Positions 37,676-47,018 of a stretch of 64,000 nt of DNA are shown here, in pieces. The stretch covers positions 186,001-250,000 of the forward strand of contig NZ_CAJZAH010000003.1 in the NCBI RefSeq assembly GCF_914271545.1. Reading direction: 5' to 3'. The notes under the pieces are model-generated. The model saw only the letters and a program-made list of their open reading frames with translations. It did not search any database and was not told the DNA's origin. How positions within the stretch are numbered: position 1 is the first letter of the stretch; the number at the start of each line of letters is the position of its first letter. The DNA comes from Cupriavidus respiraculi. Lineage in GTDB: Bacteria; Pseudomonadota; Gammaproteobacteria; Burkholderiales; Burkholderiaceae. Position numbers and translations under genes: made by a program.

Positions 37676-38161
37676 ATGCCGACGTTTGACGTGGTATGCG
37701 AAGCGAATATGGTCGAGGTGAAGAACGCCGTCGAACAGGCCAACAAGGAAATCTCGACCCGCTTCGATTTCAAGGGCTCCGACGCACGGGTCGAGCACAA
37801 GGAGAACGAGCTGACCGCCTTCGCGGACGATGACTTCAAGCTGGGACAGGTCAAGGACGTGCTGATCAGCAAGATGGCCAAGCGCAATGTCGACGTGCGG
37901 TTCCTCGACTACGGCAAGACCGAGAAGATCAGCGGCGACAAGGTCAAGCAGGTCATCACCATCAAGAAGGGCGTCACCGGCGATCTGGCCAAGAAGATCG
38001 TCAAGATGATCAAGGACAGCAAGATCAAGGTCCAGGGCAGCATCCAGGGCGATGCGGTGCGCGTGTCGGGCACCAAGCGCGACGATCTGCAAACCGTGAT
38101 CGCCATGCTGCGCAAGGACGTGCCCGAGGCGCCGCTGGACTTCAACAACTTCCGCGACTGA
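37676..38161 (+). CDS. yajQ: YajQ-family nucleotide-binding protein
   Basis: A 161-residue YajQ protein with two similar alpha-beta domains: [31 protein letters not shown], then a second half ending [27 protein letters not shown] (shown in fragments). The ATG follows a strong AGGAGA site. Members bind nucleotides or RNA, and some bind cyclic di-GMP and act as transcription co-regulators in plant and animal pathogens. The role here is not known. A 9-bp hairpin without a T-run (38186-38209) follows the stop. Confidence 0.93.
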   Translation: MPTFDVVCEANMVEVKNAVEQANKEISTRFDFKGSDARVEHKENELTAFADDDFKLGQVKDVLISKMAKRNVDVRFLDYGKTEKISGDKVKQVITIKKGVTGDLAKKIVKMIKDSKIKVQGSIQGDAVRVSGTKRDDLQTVIAMLRKDVPEAPLDFNNFRD

Positions 38162-38185
38162 TTCCCTCTATCGGTCCTTGCTACA

Positions 38186-38209
38186 CGCTGCCGCGCGAAT
38201 GCGGCAGCG
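38186..38209. terminator. Hairpin between convergent yajQ and DUF192 genes
   Basis: CGCTGCCGC (38186-38194) pairs perfectly with GCGGCAGCG (38201-38209) around a 6-base loop. No T-run follows on either strand, so termination is uncertain. Confidence 0.4.
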
Positions 38210-38233
38210 GTCCGCGGGGGCACCCCAACCCGA

Positions 38234-38677
38234 TCAGCGCGGCTGGGGCAGCCCCCCGATCTTCGCCCCCGCCTTGATGCCCTTCTGGGCGAACCAACCC
38301 TTGTTCATCTCCAGCGCGTAGCGCACCGCCGCCTTGGGGCAGTGGTTGTTCTCGCTATGCGGCTGCATGTCCTCGATATTCACGATGGTGCCGTCATCGG
38401 CCAGGAAGGCGATCGACAGCGGCAGCTCCGTGTTCTTCATCCAGAAGCAGTGCCCCGCCTTCTCCTCGAAGACGAACAGCATGCCGTTGCTGGCCGGCAT
38501 GGTCTTGCGATACATCAGGCCCTGCTGCCGCGCTTCGGGCGTGGATGCCACCTCCGCCTGGATGGCGTACATGCCGGCGGTCAGCGACGTCACCGGCAGG
38601 CGTGCCTGCGCATGGACGACGGACGGGAGCAGGGCGGTGGCAAGGCAGGCGGTCAGCAGGCGGATGCGGAAGGGCAT
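38234..38677 (-). CDS. DUF192 secreted protein
   Basis: A 147-residue DUF192 protein. The first 24 or so residues form a signal peptide (basic start MPFRIR, hydrophobic core, VHA-QA cleavage site), so it is exported to the periplasm. The domain has the family motifs RQQGLMYRKTMPASNGMLFVF, FWMKNTELPLSIAFLADDGTIV and ALEMNKGWF. Function unknown. It is followed on the same strand by no further gene; the pseudouridine synthase gene lies 98 bases upstream. Confidence 0.88.
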   Translation of the reverse strand: MPFRIRLLTACLATALLPSVVHAQARLPVTSLTAGMYAIQAEVASTPEARQQGLMYRKTMPASNGMLFVFEEKAGHCFWMKNTELPLSIAFLADDGTIVNIEDMQPHSENNHCPKAAVRYALEMNKGWFAQKGIKAGAKIGGLPQPR

Positions 38678-38775
38678 GGCGGCGCGATAAGGTGGAGGAG
38701 GGTGAAGCGTGGCGCCGGCGCAGGCCGGCAGCTCCGAAACAGCTGAAAGCATAGCGCAGTCGCGGCGCTCAACGT

Positions 38776-39399
38776 TCACGCCCGCCCGCGCCCCGCGGGC
38801 CGCACGCGCGGCGGGGCCGGTCTGGCCGGCGCTGGGTCCTGCAACCCAATGGCAGCGCTCGGCACCTCGCAATACTGGCCCGGCGCCAGGCCGAGCTCGC
38901 GCAGATCCAGCTGGCCGATGCCGATCCGGATCAGCCGCAGCGTGGGATGGCCGATGGCCGCCGTCATTCGCCTGACCTGGCGGTTCTTGCCCTCGCGGAT
39001 GCCGATCTCCAGCCACTGGGTCGGAATGGCGGCGCGGAAGCGCACCGGCGGGGTCCGCGGCCACAGGAAGCCGGGTTCGTCGATCAGCCGGGCAGTGGCC
39101 GGCAGGGTGCGGAAGTCGCCCAGGTCCAGGCCGCCTCGCAGCCGGGCGAGCGCGGCTTCGTCCGGGATGTTCTCGACCTGTGCAAGATAGCGCTTGGGCA
39201 GCTTGTGGCGCGGATCGGCGATGCGGGCCTGCAATGCGCCCTCGTCGGTCAGCAGCAGCAGGCCCTCGCTGTCGGCGTCCAGCCGTCCCGCGGGATAGAC
39301 GTTCGGCACGTCAACGCAGTGCGCCAGCGTGGGCCGCGACGGGTGTGGCGAGAACTGGCTCATGGTGCCAAACGGCTTGTTCAGGGCGATCAGCGTCAT
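38776..39399 (-). CDS. Pseudouridine synthase, RluE-like (RsuA family)
   Basis: A 207-residue enzyme of the RsuA/RluB/E/F family. The catalytic Asp is in [26 protein letters not shown] opens the protein and [24 protein letters not shown] is the second conserved block. There is no N-terminal S4 domain, which matches RluE (pseudouridine 2457 of 23S rRNA in E. coli). The last 15 or so residues are Pro/Arg-rich. It diverges from icd. Confidence 0.9.
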   Translation of the reverse strand: MTLIALNKPFGTMSQFSPHPSRPTLAHCVDVPNVYPAGRLDADSEGLLLLTDEGALQARIADPRHKLPKRYLAQVENIPDEAALARLRGGLDLGDFRTLPATARLIDEPGFLWPRTPPVRFRAAIPTQWLEIGIREGKNRQVRRMTAAIGHPTLRLIRIGIGQLDLRELGLAPGQYCEVPSAAIGLQDPAPARPAPPRVRPAGRGRA

Positions 39400-39461
39400 C
39401 GATGGTGGCGGTACATGACACGAAGGGCGCCAGTATGCCCGAGGGCCGGAGCGCCATCGCC

Positions 39462-39467
39462 TACAAT
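39462..39467 (+). promoter_or_regulatory. Possible -10 element of icd
   Basis: TACAAT matches five of six positions and lies about 78 bases upstream of the icd ATG. The -35 at the expected position is weak. Confidence 0.4.
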
Positions 39468-39545
39468 GTGCTGGCGTGGACAGAGATCCGCCACGCCGCT
39501 GCGCCGCGCAGCGGCAGTCATTACCCGATTCGAATGGGAGACACC

Positions 39546-40796
39546 ATGTACCAACACATCAAGGTTCCGCCTGGCGACAAGATCACGGTCAATCCGGACT
39601 TTTCGTTGAATGTGCCGGACAACCCCATCATTCCCTATATCGAGGGCGACGGTACGGGCGTGGATATCACGCCGGTCATGATCAAGGTCGTCGATGCCGC
39701 CGTGGAGAAAGCCTACGCCGGCAAACGCAGGATCGCGTGGATGGAAATCTACGCCGGAGAAAAATCGACACAGGTCTATGGTCCGGACGTATGGCTGCCG
39801 GACGAGACGCTGCAGGTGCTGAAGGAATACGTGGTTTCCATCAAGGGCCCGCTGACCACGCCGGTGGGAGGTGGCATCCGCTCGCTGAATGTCGCGCTGC
39901 GCCAGCAACTGGACCTGTACGTCTGCCTGCGCCCGGTACGGTATTTCAAGGGCGTGCCATCGCCCGTGCGCGAACCCGGCAAGACCGACATGGTCATCTT
40001 CCGCGAGAACTCCGAGGACATCTACGCCGGCATCGAATGGGAGGCCGGCAGCGAACAGGCGAAAAAGGTGATCGCCTTCCTGCAGAACGAAATGGGCGTG
40101 AAGAAGATCCGATTCCCGCAGACGTCCGGGATCGGTATCAAGCCGGTGTCCAGGGAAGGGACGCAACGCCTGGTGCGCAAGGCCATCCAGTACGCGATCG
40201 ACAACGACAGGCCGTCGGTGACCATCGTGCACAAGGGCAACATCATGAAATTCACCGAAGGCGGATTCCGCGACTGGGGCTATGAACTTGCGCAGAAGGA
40301 GTTCGGCGCCGAACTGGTCGATGGTGGTCCGTGGTGCAAGCTGCGCAATCCGAAGACCGGCAAGGACATCGTCGTCAAGGACGCCATCGCCGACGCCTTC
40401 CTGCAGCAGATTCTCTTGCGTCCGGCCGAATATTCGGTGATCGCGACGCTGAACCTGAACGGCGACTATATTTCCGACGCGCTGGCGGCGCAGGTGGGCG
40501 GCATCGGCATCGCGCCGGGCGCGAATATGTCGGACTCCGTGGCCATGTTCGAAGCCACGCACGGCACCGCGCCCAAATACGCGGGCAAGGACTACGTCAA
40601 TCCCGGGTCCGAAATCCTGTCCGCGGAAATGATGCTGCGCCATATGGGCTGGACCGAAGCCGCCGACCTGATCATTTCGTCGATGGAGGCGTCGATCCTG
40701 TCGAAAAAGGTGACCTATGACTTTGCCCGCCTGCTCGAAGGCGCCACCCAGGTTTCCTGCTCGGGTTTTGGCCAGGTGATGATCGACAACATGTAG
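39546..40796 (+). CDS. icd: NADP-dependent isocitrate dehydrogenase
   Basis: A 416-residue enzyme. Ser113 in [12 protein letters not shown] is the substrate-binding serine that IDH kinase/phosphatase modifies in E. coli. [18 protein letters not shown] carries the Lys-Tyr pair that selects NADP over NAD, and the metal-binding Asp residues are in [11 protein letters not shown]. It converts isocitrate to 2-oxoglutarate in the TCA cycle. A GGGAG site lies 5 bases before the ATG. Terminators follow, and cspA converges on it. Confidence 0.97.
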   Translation: MYQHIKVPPGDKITVNPDFSLNVPDNPIIPYIEGDGTGVDITPVMIKVVDAAVEKAYAGKRRIAWMEIYAGEKSTQVYGPDVWLPDETLQVLKEYVVSIKGPLTTPVGGGIRSLNVALRQQLDLYVCLRPVRYFKGVPSPVREPGKTDMVIFRENSEDIYAGIEWEAGSEQAKKVIAFLQNEMGVKKIRFPQTSGIGIKPVSREGTQRLVRKAIQYAIDNDRPSVTIVHKGNIMKFTEGGFRDWGYELAQKEFGAELVDGGPWCKLRNPKTGKDIVVKDAIADAFLQQILLRPAEYSVIATLNLNGDYISDALAAQVGGIGIAPGANMSDSVAMFEATHGTAPKYAGKDYVNPGSEILSAEMMLRHMGWTEAADLIISSMEASILSKKVTYDFARLLEGATQVSCSGFGQVMIDNM

Positions 40797-40823
40797 GCCA
40801 GCGCAGCGGCTTCCCGCTCAACG

Positions 40824-40855
40824 ACCCGGCGCCGGGAGGCGGCCGGGTTTTTTTC
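40824..40855 (+). terminator. Rho-independent terminator of icd
   Basis: ACCCGGC (40824-40830) pairs with GCCGGGT (40842-40848) around an 11-base loop, and eight Ts follow from 40848. Confidence 0.8.
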
Positions 40856-40899
40856 TCCCCGCCAGGCCGGTAATCCGCCCGATCGTGGCGCCCGGAATG

Positions 40900-40932
40900 C
40901 GAAAGGCCCGGCATCAGATGCCGGGCCTTTCG
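40900..40932. terminator. 15-bp perfect hairpin between icd and cspA
   Basis: CGAAAGGCCCGGCAT (40900-40914) and ATGCCGGGCCTTTCG (40918-40932) pair perfectly around CAG. It contains AAA/TTT in both arms and sits between convergent genes, so it is probably a bidirectional terminator, although no T-run lies outside the stem. Confidence 0.65.
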
Positions 40933-41104
40933 ATGGACAGGATTTCGCGCTCCGTGTGCAATGGCCTGGGTCATTTTCCCGCCGCCGATGTGGCTGGCTG
41001 TCGAATGCCCGGCTATCGCCCCCGTTCCGGGGCGCGACGCCCCACCCTGGTGCGGCCGCCGTGAACTCTGTGGTCCAGTGCGTCCGCGTTACGCTCGGAT
41101 ACGC

Positions 41105-41311
41105 TCAGGCTGCGCCCTGAATATTCGTGGCTTGCTTGCCTTTGGGACCCTGGATGATTTCGAACGACACGCGCTGGCCTTCCTTCAGAGTCTTGAAACC
41201 GTTCATCTGGATAGCCGAAAAGTGCGCAAACAGTTCTTCTTCACCGCTGTCCGGGGTAATGAACCCGAAACCCTTGGCGTCATTGAACCATTTGACAGTA
41301 CCGCTTGCCAT
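41105..41311 (-). CDS. cspA: Cold-shock domain protein, CspA family
   Basis: A 68-residue cold-shock protein with both RNA-binding motifs: KGFGFI (RNP1) and LFAHFSAI in the RNP2 position, where VFVHF is usual. It begins [11 protein letters not shown]. It acts as an RNA chaperone. A GGGGGAG ribosome-binding site lies just upstream of the ATG. Whether it is cold-induced cannot be told; the upstream region contains hairpins but no clear promoter. It converges with icd. Confidence 0.95.
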   Translation of the reverse strand: MASGTVKWFNDAKGFGFITPDSGEEELFAHFSAIQMNGFKTLKEGQRVSFEIIQGPKGKQATNIQGAA

Positions 41312-41808
41312 AAACTCCCCCAACGAAAAAGCAGATTTCAAGCAGGGAGACGCCGTGGCCAAGCTGATTCCGACAAAACGCCTTGCCGGTGCGTCCGGCC
41401 CGAAATGGGGCACGGTCGCCTGATGGCCCAGCGCTTCGTGTAATGCATGGCGGCGCCTCAACCGCGAAGCGCCGCCGCCAGGTCCGTGGGCCTCCCGCTC
41501 ACGGAGCACTCCTGTCCGGCCTGATGCTTTGGCTCGCTTAGCCGGACGTGAATGTTCGGACGATTTTTCTGGCAATCCGTCGCGCTGTCAAGCCGGCAGA
41601 TTCCCCACTCCTGGTGTGGTGTGGCGGGAATCGCACGGGCTTCGCTGCGATACTGTGGTCCATTGGAAGGGACGCCGCCGGATGCCGCGAACCCGAACGC
41701 CGGCGGCTCGCGGCGGTCGAAATGCTGTCCCGACGGCAGAATTGTCCTCTTGAATCCGGCGTCTTTTCCCCAAATTGCAGACTTGAGCGAAGGGGTTAGA
41801 ATAAGGCC
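41312..41808. other. Long divergent intergenic region between cspA and clpS
   Basis: 497 bases with no credible gene. On the cspA side there is an 8-bp inverted repeat GGCGGCGC/GCGCCGCC (41449-41476) and a 7-bp pair GTCCGGC/GCCGGAC (41514-41547). On the clpS side a promoter directly abuts the clpS start. I found no good cspA promoter, though a long structured 5' leader is typical for cold-shock genes. Confidence 0.45.
41775..41802 (+). promoter_or_regulatory. Promoter abutting the clpS start codon
   Basis: TTGCAG (41775-41780), a 16-base spacer and TAGAAT (41797-41802). Only AAGGCC separates the -10 from the ATG at 41809, so the transcript should begin at or within a base or two of the start codon. 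Confidence 0.65.
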
Positions 41809-42135
41809 ATGGCTATACGGCTGGCGAATGTCCCACAACGCGATGCAGGCACTGTACTCGAGCGGAAAGAGCAGGCGCTCAAACCGCCCGCCATGTACAA
41901 GGTGGTGCTGCTGAATGACGACTACACTCCCATGGAGTTCGTCGTGATGATCCTGCAGCAGTATTTCAGCAGGGACCGGGAAACGGCGACGCAGATCATG
42001 TTGACCGTCCATCGGGAAGGAAAGGGCGTGTGCGGTATCTATACGAGAGATATTGCCGCGACCAAAGTTGAGCTGGTGTCAACGCACGCAAGGCAGGCGG
42101 GGCACCCGTTGCAGTGCGTGATGGAGGAAGCATGA
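41809..42135 (+). CDS. clpS: ATP-dependent Clp protease adaptor ClpS
   Basis: A 108-residue adaptor. The core has [20 protein letters not shown], whose Asn-Asp-Asp and Met residues form the N-degron pocket, then [15 protein letters not shown] and a C-terminal helix. It delivers N-end-rule substrates to ClpAP. The start at ATG 41809 gives a typical unstructured N-terminal tail. A later ATG (41893) would remove this tail. The stop overlaps clpA by four bases. The promoter lies directly against the start codon. Confidence 0.96.
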   Translation: MAIRLANVPQRDAGTVLERKEQALKPPAMYKVVLLNDDYTPMEFVVMILQQYFSRDRETATQIMLTVHREGKGVCGIYTRDIAATKVELVSTHARQAGHPLQCVMEEA

Positions 42136-44429
42136 TTGCGCAAGAATTGGAAGTCAGCCTGCATATGGCCTTTGTCGAGGCCAGGCAGGCACGCCACGAG
42201 TTCATCACCGTGGAGCATTTGCTGCTGGCATTGCTGGACAATCCGACAGCAGCCGAGGTCTTGCGCGCCTGCGCGGCCAATATCGAGGATCTGCGCACCA
42301 GCCTGAAGAATTTCATCGTGGACAACACGCCCGTCGTACCGGGCACCGATGAAGTCGACACGCAGCCCACGCTGGGATTCCAGCGCGTGATTCAGCGTGC
42401 CATCATGCACGTGCAGTCGACCTCGAACGGCAAGAAGGAAGTGACCGGCGCCAACGTGCTGGTGGCGATTTTCGGCGAGAAGGATTCGCACGCCGTCTAT
42501 TACCTGCAGCAGCAGGGCGTCACGCGCCTGGACGTGGTCAATTTCATCAGCCACGGCATCCGCAAGGACCAGTCCGAGCCGGCCAAGCATGGCGACGGCA
42601 CGGCCGAGGGCGAGGGCGGCGACGGCAAGGAAAGCCCGCTCGAGCAATACACCCAGAATCTGAATGCGCTCGCCAAGGCCGGCAAGATCGATCCGTTGAT
42701 CGGCCGCGAAAGCGAAGTCGAGCGCGTGGTGCAGGTGCTGTGCCGCCGGCGCAAGAACAACCCGCTGCTGGTGGGCGAGGCCGGCGTCGGCAAGACCGCG
42801 ATCGCCGAAGGCCTGGCATGGCGCATTACCAAGAGCGAAGTGCCCGATATTCTCGAGAAGGCGGTCGTCTACTCGCTGGATATGGGCGCGCTGCTGGCCG
42901 GGACCAAATACCGCGGCGATTTCGAGCAGCGCCTGAAGGGCGTGCTGAAGTCGCTCAAGGACAATCCCAACGCCATCCTGTTCATCGACGAGATCCACAC
43001 CCTGATCGGGGCGGGCGCGGCGTCGGGCGGCACGCTGGACGCCAGCAACCTGCTCAAGCCGGCCCTGTCCTCGGGTCAGCTCAAGTGCATCGGGGCGACG
43101 ACCTTTACCGAATACCGGGGCATCTTCGAGAAGGATGCGGCGCTGTCCCGCCGCTTCCAGAAGATCGACGTGGTCGAGCCGTCGGTGGACCAGACCGTGC
43201 AGATCCTGCGCGGCCTGAAGTCGCGCTTCGAGGAGCACCATGGCGTCAAGTACGCGGCCTCGGCGCTGACCGCCGCGGCCGAGCTGTCGGCGCGTTTCAT
43301 CACCGACCGCCATCTGCCCGACAAGGCCATCGATGTGATCGACGAGGCTGGCGCCGCGCAGCGGATCCTGCCCAAGTCCAAGCAGAAGAAGACCATCGGC
43401 AAGGGCGAGATCGAGGACATCGTCTCGCGCATCGCCCGGATCCCGCCGCAAAGCGTGAACCAGGACGACCGCAGCAAGCTGCAGACGCTGGACCGCGATC
43501 TGAAGTCCGTGGTGTTCGGCCAGGACCCGGCCATCGAGGCGCTGGCGTCGGCCATCAAGATGTCGCGCGCCGGCCTGGGCAAGACCGACAAGCCGATCGG
43601 CTCCTTCCTGTTCTCGGGCCCCACGGGCGTGGGCAAGACCGAAGTGGCCAAGCAGCTCGCCTTCATCATGGGCATCGAGCTGATCCGCTTCGACATGTCG
43701 GAGTACATGGAACGCCATGCGGTGAGCCGCCTGATCGGCGCGCCTCCGGGTTACGTCGGCTTCGACCAGGGCGGTTTGCTGACCGAGGCTGTGACCAAGA
43801 AGCCGCATTGCGTGCTGCTGCTGGACGAGATCGAGAAGGCGCACCCGGATATCTTCAATATCCTGCTGCAGGTGATGGACCACGGTTCGCTGACCGACAA
43901 CAACGGCCGGCGCGCCGACTTCCGCAACGTGATCATCATCATGACCACCAATGCGGGAGCGGAGGCGATGAACCGGGCGACCATCGGCTTTACCTCGGCG
44001 CGCCAGCAGGGTGACGAGATGGCCGATATCAAGCGCATGTTCACGCCCGAGTTCCGGAACCGGCTCGACGCGACGATCAGCTTCCGCGCGCTGGACGAGG
44101 AGATCATCCTGCGGGTGGTCGACAAGTTCCTGATGCAGCTGGAAGAGCAGTTGCACGAGAAGAAGGTCGAGGCGAGCTTCACCGACGGCCTGCGCAAGTT
44201 CCTGGCGCGCAAGGGCTTCGATCCGCTGATGGGGGCGCGGCCGATGCAGCGCCTGATCCAGGACATGATCCGCAAGGCGCTGGCCGACGAGCTGCTGTTC
44301 GGCAAGCTGGTGTCCGGTGGCAAGGTGGCCGTGGATCTCGACGAGCAGGACCAGATCAAGCTGGACTTCTCCGAGATCGACGTCGAGCCGCCGGAGGCGC
44401 CGGAAAGCGAGCAACGCGCGGAGGCCTGA
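42132..44429 (+). CDS. clpA: ATP-dependent Clp protease ATP-binding subunit ClpA
   Basis: A 765-residue Clp/Hsp100 protein. The N-terminal double Clp-N domain (residues 1-145), which binds ClpS, is followed by an acidic Gly-rich linker, AAA1 with Walker A GEAGVGKT near residue 214, and AAA2 with GPTGVGKT near residue 495 and [17 protein letters not shown]. There is no coiled-coil middle domain, so it is ClpA rather than ClpB or ClpC. It unfolds substrates for ClpP. Translation is coupled to clpS by an ATGA overlap; a GAAA-loop terminator follows. Confidence 0.98.
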   Translation: MIAQELEVSLHMAFVEARQARHEFITVEHLLLALLDNPTAAEVLRACAANIEDLRTSLKNFIVDNTPVVPGTDEVDTQPTLGFQRVIQRAIMHVQSTSNGKKEVTGANVLVAIFGEKDSHAVYYLQQQGVTRLDVVNFISHGIRKDQSEPAKHGDGTAEGEGGDGKESPLEQYTQNLNALAKAGKIDPLIGRESEVERVVQVLCRRRKNNPLLVGEAGVGKTAIAEGLAWRITKSEVPDILEKAVVYSLDMGALLAGTKYRGDFEQRLKGVLKSLKDNPNAILFIDEIHTLIGAGAASGGTLDASNLLKPALSSGQLKCIGATTFTEYRGIFEKDAALSRRFQKIDVVEPSVDQTVQILRGLKSRFEEHHGVKYAASALTAAAELSARFITDRHLPDKAIDVIDEAGAAQRILPKSKQKKTIGKGEIEDIVSRIARIPPQSVNQDDRSKLQTLDRDLKSVVFGQDPAIEALASAIKMSRAGLGKTDKPIGSFLFSGPTGVGKTEVAKQLAFIMGIELIRFDMSEYMERHAVSRLIGAPPGYVGFDQGGLLTEAVTKKPHCVLLLDEIEKAHPDIFNILLQVMDHGSLTDNNGRRADFRNVIIIMTTNAGAEAMNRATIGFTSARQQGDEMADIKRMFTPEFRNRLDATISFRALDEEIILRVVDKFLMQLEEQLHEKKVEASFTDGLRKFLARKGFDPLMGARPMQRLIQDMIRKALADELLFGKLVSGGKVAVDLDEQDQIKLDFSEIDVEPPEAPESEQRAEA

Positions 44430-44482
44430 CGGCCGCTGGGGACGATGGCAAACGAATCGTGCTATCCTCCGGCAAAATACGG

Positions 44483-44506
44483 GGGCGGCAGAAATGCCGC
44501 CCTTTT
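44483..44506 (+). terminator. Rho-independent terminator of clpSA
   Basis: GGGCGGCA (44483-44490), a GAAA tetraloop and TGCCGCCC (44495-44502), followed by four Ts. Perfect stem with a stable loop. Confidence 0.85.
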
Positions 44507-44556
44507 CATTTTCTGCCGTAGCGTTGTTGCATTTCCGTAAGCCACCCAAGTACCCG

Positions 44557-45567
44557 ATGTCCCGATCCGATTGCAGCCGACTGCGTCGCATGCTGCTGAA
44601 ATCGTTGCCGCTGGGCGCGATCTCGGCCCTGCCGCTGCCCGGCCACGCCGTCCCCGACGAGGAATCCGCCCGCGGCGGTTCCCGCCCGATTGCGATGGTG
44701 CTGCCTTTCCCGCCCGGAGGCAGCGTCGATATCGTCGCCCGCCAGCTGCAGCCAGGCCTGAAGGCCGGTCTGCGCCAGACCGTGGTGGTCGACAACAAGC
44801 CCGGTGCCGGCGGTTTGATCGCCTCGAGCACGGTGGCCCGCGCCCGCCCGGACGGCCACACCTTCCTGATGGCTTTCGATACCCACGCCATCAACCCGTT
44901 CGCCTACAAGAAGCTGCCCTACGACACCTTCCGCGATTTCACGCCAGTGTCGCAGCTGGTGCGTTTTCCGCTGGTGCTGGCGGCCCATCCTTCGCTGCCC
45001 GTTTCCAACGTGCGCGAACTGGTCGAGTTGGGACGGCAAAAGCCCGAATCGGTGCGCTATGCCTCGTCGGGGGTCGGCAGCCTGAACCAGCTGGCCGCGG
45101 AGGCGCTGGCCACCGAAAGCGGCATGCGCATGCTCCACGTGCCCTACAAGGGCGGGGGGCCGGCGGTACAGGCGGTGCTGTCCAACGATGTCGACCTGTT
45201 CTTCTCCAGCTACGCCGCCGTACAGGCGCACGTGGCCGCCAAGACCATCAAGGTACTGGGCGTGACGGGCACCAGCCGGTTGCGCCAACTGCCGCAGGTG
45301 CCGACGGTGGCGGAACAGGGCTATCCGGGCTTCGAGGCGTATTCGTGGATCGGCGTGTTCGGCCCGGCCGGCATGTCCACCGCGGTCGTTACGCGGATGC
45401 ACGACGCCTTGGCGGGAGCGCTGCGCATGCCTCGCGTGGTGGAGGCGCTGGGCGCCCAAGGTTTCGAGATCGTTGCGGGCAGCCCGGCGGACCTGGGCAA
45501 TCTGGTGCGGCAGGAACACGACAAGTGGTATGCGGTCGCCCGCAAGGCCAATATCCAATTCGACTGA
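44557..45567 (+). CDS. Tripartite tricarboxylate transporter (Bug family) substrate-binding protein
   Basis: A 336-residue periplasmic receptor of the Bug family. The N-terminus has an arginine pair and hydrophobic stretch (RLRRMLLKSLPLGAISALPL) with a possible cleavage after GHA, so it is exported. The mature part has the family patterns MVLPFPPGGSVDIVARQL, VVDNKPGAGGLIASSTVA and PYKGGGPAVQAVL. No TctA/TctB membrane partners are near, as is common for the many orphan Bug proteins in Burkholderiales. A VOC-domain gene follows after 10 bases, so the two probably form an operon. Ligand unknown. Confidence 0.9.
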   Translation: MSRSDCSRLRRMLLKSLPLGAISALPLPGHAVPDEESARGGSRPIAMVLPFPPGGSVDIVARQLQPGLKAGLRQTVVVDNKPGAGGLIASSTVARARPDGHTFLMAFDTHAINPFAYKKLPYDTFRDFTPVSQLVRFPLVLAAHPSLPVSNVRELVELGRQKPESVRYASSGVGSLNQLAAEALATESGMRMLHVPYKGGGPAVQAVLSNDVDLFFSSYAAVQAHVAAKTIKVLGVTGTSRLRQLPQVPTVAEQGYPGFEAYSWIGVFGPAGMSTAVVTRMHDALAGALRMPRVVEALGAQGFEIVAGSPADLGNLVRQEHDKWYAVARKANIQFD

Positions 45568-45577
45568 GCAGACACCG

Positions 45578-46423
45578 ATGACCGCAAGCGAACCATTCGA
45601 CCATGCCGTGGTGGTTTGCACGGAGTTGCAGGCCGCGGCGGACGCCTGGCGCCGGCTCGGCTTTACGCTGACCCCGCGCGGCTTCCATACGCTGGGCTCG
45701 CAGAACCACTGCGTGATGCTGGAGCGCGACTACGTCGAACTGCTGCACGTCACCGCGCCAAGCCCCAACCGCCAGTATTACTGGAACGCCCAGCAGCAGG
45801 GCGGCGGCTGCGTGGCGATGTCATGCAAGAGCGGCGACGCGTTCGCGACCGCGGCGCGCCTGCGCGGCGACGGCTGGCATACCTCCGATCCGATCGAGTT
45901 CTCGCGGCCGGTGCAGCTGGACGACGGCACCGAGCATCCCGCGACGTTCCGCGTCACCGCCATCGACGACGCGCCCGGCGCGCGCTTCTTCGTTTGCGAG
46001 CACCGCACGCCCGAGCTGCTGTGGCGGCCCGAATGGACGGCGCATGCCAACGGCGCGACGGCCATCGCCGCGATGTTCCTGGTAGTGGCGCCGGCGCTGG
46101 TCGACGCGGCGGGCCGGGCCTACGCCGAGCTGACCGGCGGCGAGATGACCCAGTTGAGCGACCATATCTGCAGCCTGACCGTCGGCGACGCGGCGCTGGT
46201 GGTGACCACGCCGCAGGCGCTGGCGTCCGCCACGGGCACCGGGCATATCCGCCGCGCCGTGCCGGGCTACGCGGCGATCCGGCTGCGCACCGACCGCCTG
46301 GCCGAGGCGCGCGAGCTGTGGCGCGCGGCCGGGGTGCCGGCGCTGGACCTGAGCGCCGGCGAAACGCTGATTCCGGCGGAAGCGGCGGCCGGCGTGGCGC
46401 TGCTGTTCGAGCAGCCGGCCTGA
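45578..46423 (+). CDS. VOC (glyoxalase/dioxygenase) superfamily protein
   Basis: A 281-residue protein with a glyoxalase-like fold. It starts FDHAVVVCTELQAAADAWRRLGFTLTPRGFH and continues with LGSQNHCVMLERDYVELLHV. His9, His61 or so, and Glu residues are candidate metal ligands, by position in the fold. A second, weaker VOC-like half follows. The substrate is unknown. It lies 10 bases downstream of the Bug-type receptor gene, suggesting that it acts on the ligand taken up by, or sensed through, that receptor. It converges with dut. Confidence 0.8.
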   Translation: MTASEPFDHAVVVCTELQAAADAWRRLGFTLTPRGFHTLGSQNHCVMLERDYVELLHVTAPSPNRQYYWNAQQQGGGCVAMSCKSGDAFATAARLRGDGWHTSDPIEFSRPVQLDDGTEHPATFRVTAIDDAPGARFFVCEHRTPELLWRPEWTAHANGATAIAAMFLVVAPALVDAAGRAYAELTGGEMTQLSDHICSLTVGDAALVVTTPQALASATGTGHIRRAVPGYAAIRLRTDRLAEARELWRAAGVPALDLSAGETLIPAEAAAGVALLFEQPA

Positions 46424-46448
46424 GGGCTTTCCCGCCGCGCTGACGGCG

Positions 46449-46949
46449 TCAGCCGGGCTGGCCGGCATGGTGCACGCCGGTCGAGCCGAAGCCGCCGGCG
46501 CCACGGGCCGTATCCGTGGAAAACTCCTGAACCGTCGTAAAGACCGGGCGCAGCACCGGCACGAACATCATCTGCGCGATGCGCTCGCCGGGCTGGATCA
46601 CGATCGGGTCGGTGCCCGGCGCGTTGCGGTTCCACACGCTCACCATGATCGGCCCCTGGTAATCGGCGTCGATCACGCCGATCGAATTCCCCAGCACCAG
46701 GCCTTTCTTGTGGCCCAGCCCCGAGCGCGGGGCGATGGTGGCGGCCATGTACGGGTTGCCCATATGCACCGCGATGCCGGCCGGCACCAGCTGCGCCGGC
46801 GTGCCGGCTTCGATGGTCAGCGGTCCGTCGATGCAGGCGTGCAGGTCGATGGCGGCGGCCATGTCGCTCTGGTAAGCCGGCAGGCCCCATTCGTTCAGGC
46901 GCGCGTCCAGGACCTTGATTTCGACAGAGGGCTTCAGTGCTTGGCTCAT
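46449..46949 (-). CDS. dut: dUTP diphosphatase Dut
   Basis: A 166-residue trimeric dUTPase with the five family motifs: AAIDLHA (motif 1), APRSGLGHKKG (2), GVIDADYQGPI (3), GERIAQMMF (4) and RGAGGFGSTG (5, the flexible P-loop-like tail). It hydrolyses dUTP to dUMP and keeps uracil out of DNA. It is 69 bases downstream of coaBC, a conserved neighbour. The ribosome-binding site is not obvious. Confidence 0.97.
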   Translation of the reverse strand: MSQALKPSVEIKVLDARLNEWGLPAYQSDMAAAIDLHACIDGPLTIEAGTPAQLVPAGIAVHMGNPYMAATIAPRSGLGHKKGLVLGNSIGVIDADYQGPIMVSVWNRNAPGTDPIVIQPGERIAQMMFVPVLRPVFTTVQEFSTDTARGAGGFGSTGVHHAGQPG

Positions 46950-47018
46950 GGGAAGACTGCTGGGTGAAAGGTAGAGGTAGGAGGGCCGGGGCGGCAGGAT
47001 CGCGCCCCGTTCCCCATG

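Larger units (their letters stand above)
40797..41104. other. Intergenic region between convergent icd and cspA
   Basis: 308 bases without a gene. It contains the icd terminator (40824-40855), a 15-bp perfect hairpin (40900-40932) and a small GGGGCG-CGA-CGCCCC hairpin (41029-41043). The remainder is unremarkable. Confidence 0.5.

Noticed and set aside
42039-44894. A 951-codon minus-strand frame opposite clpA
   Set aside because: Antisense shadow of clpS-clpA; biased composition and no start context.
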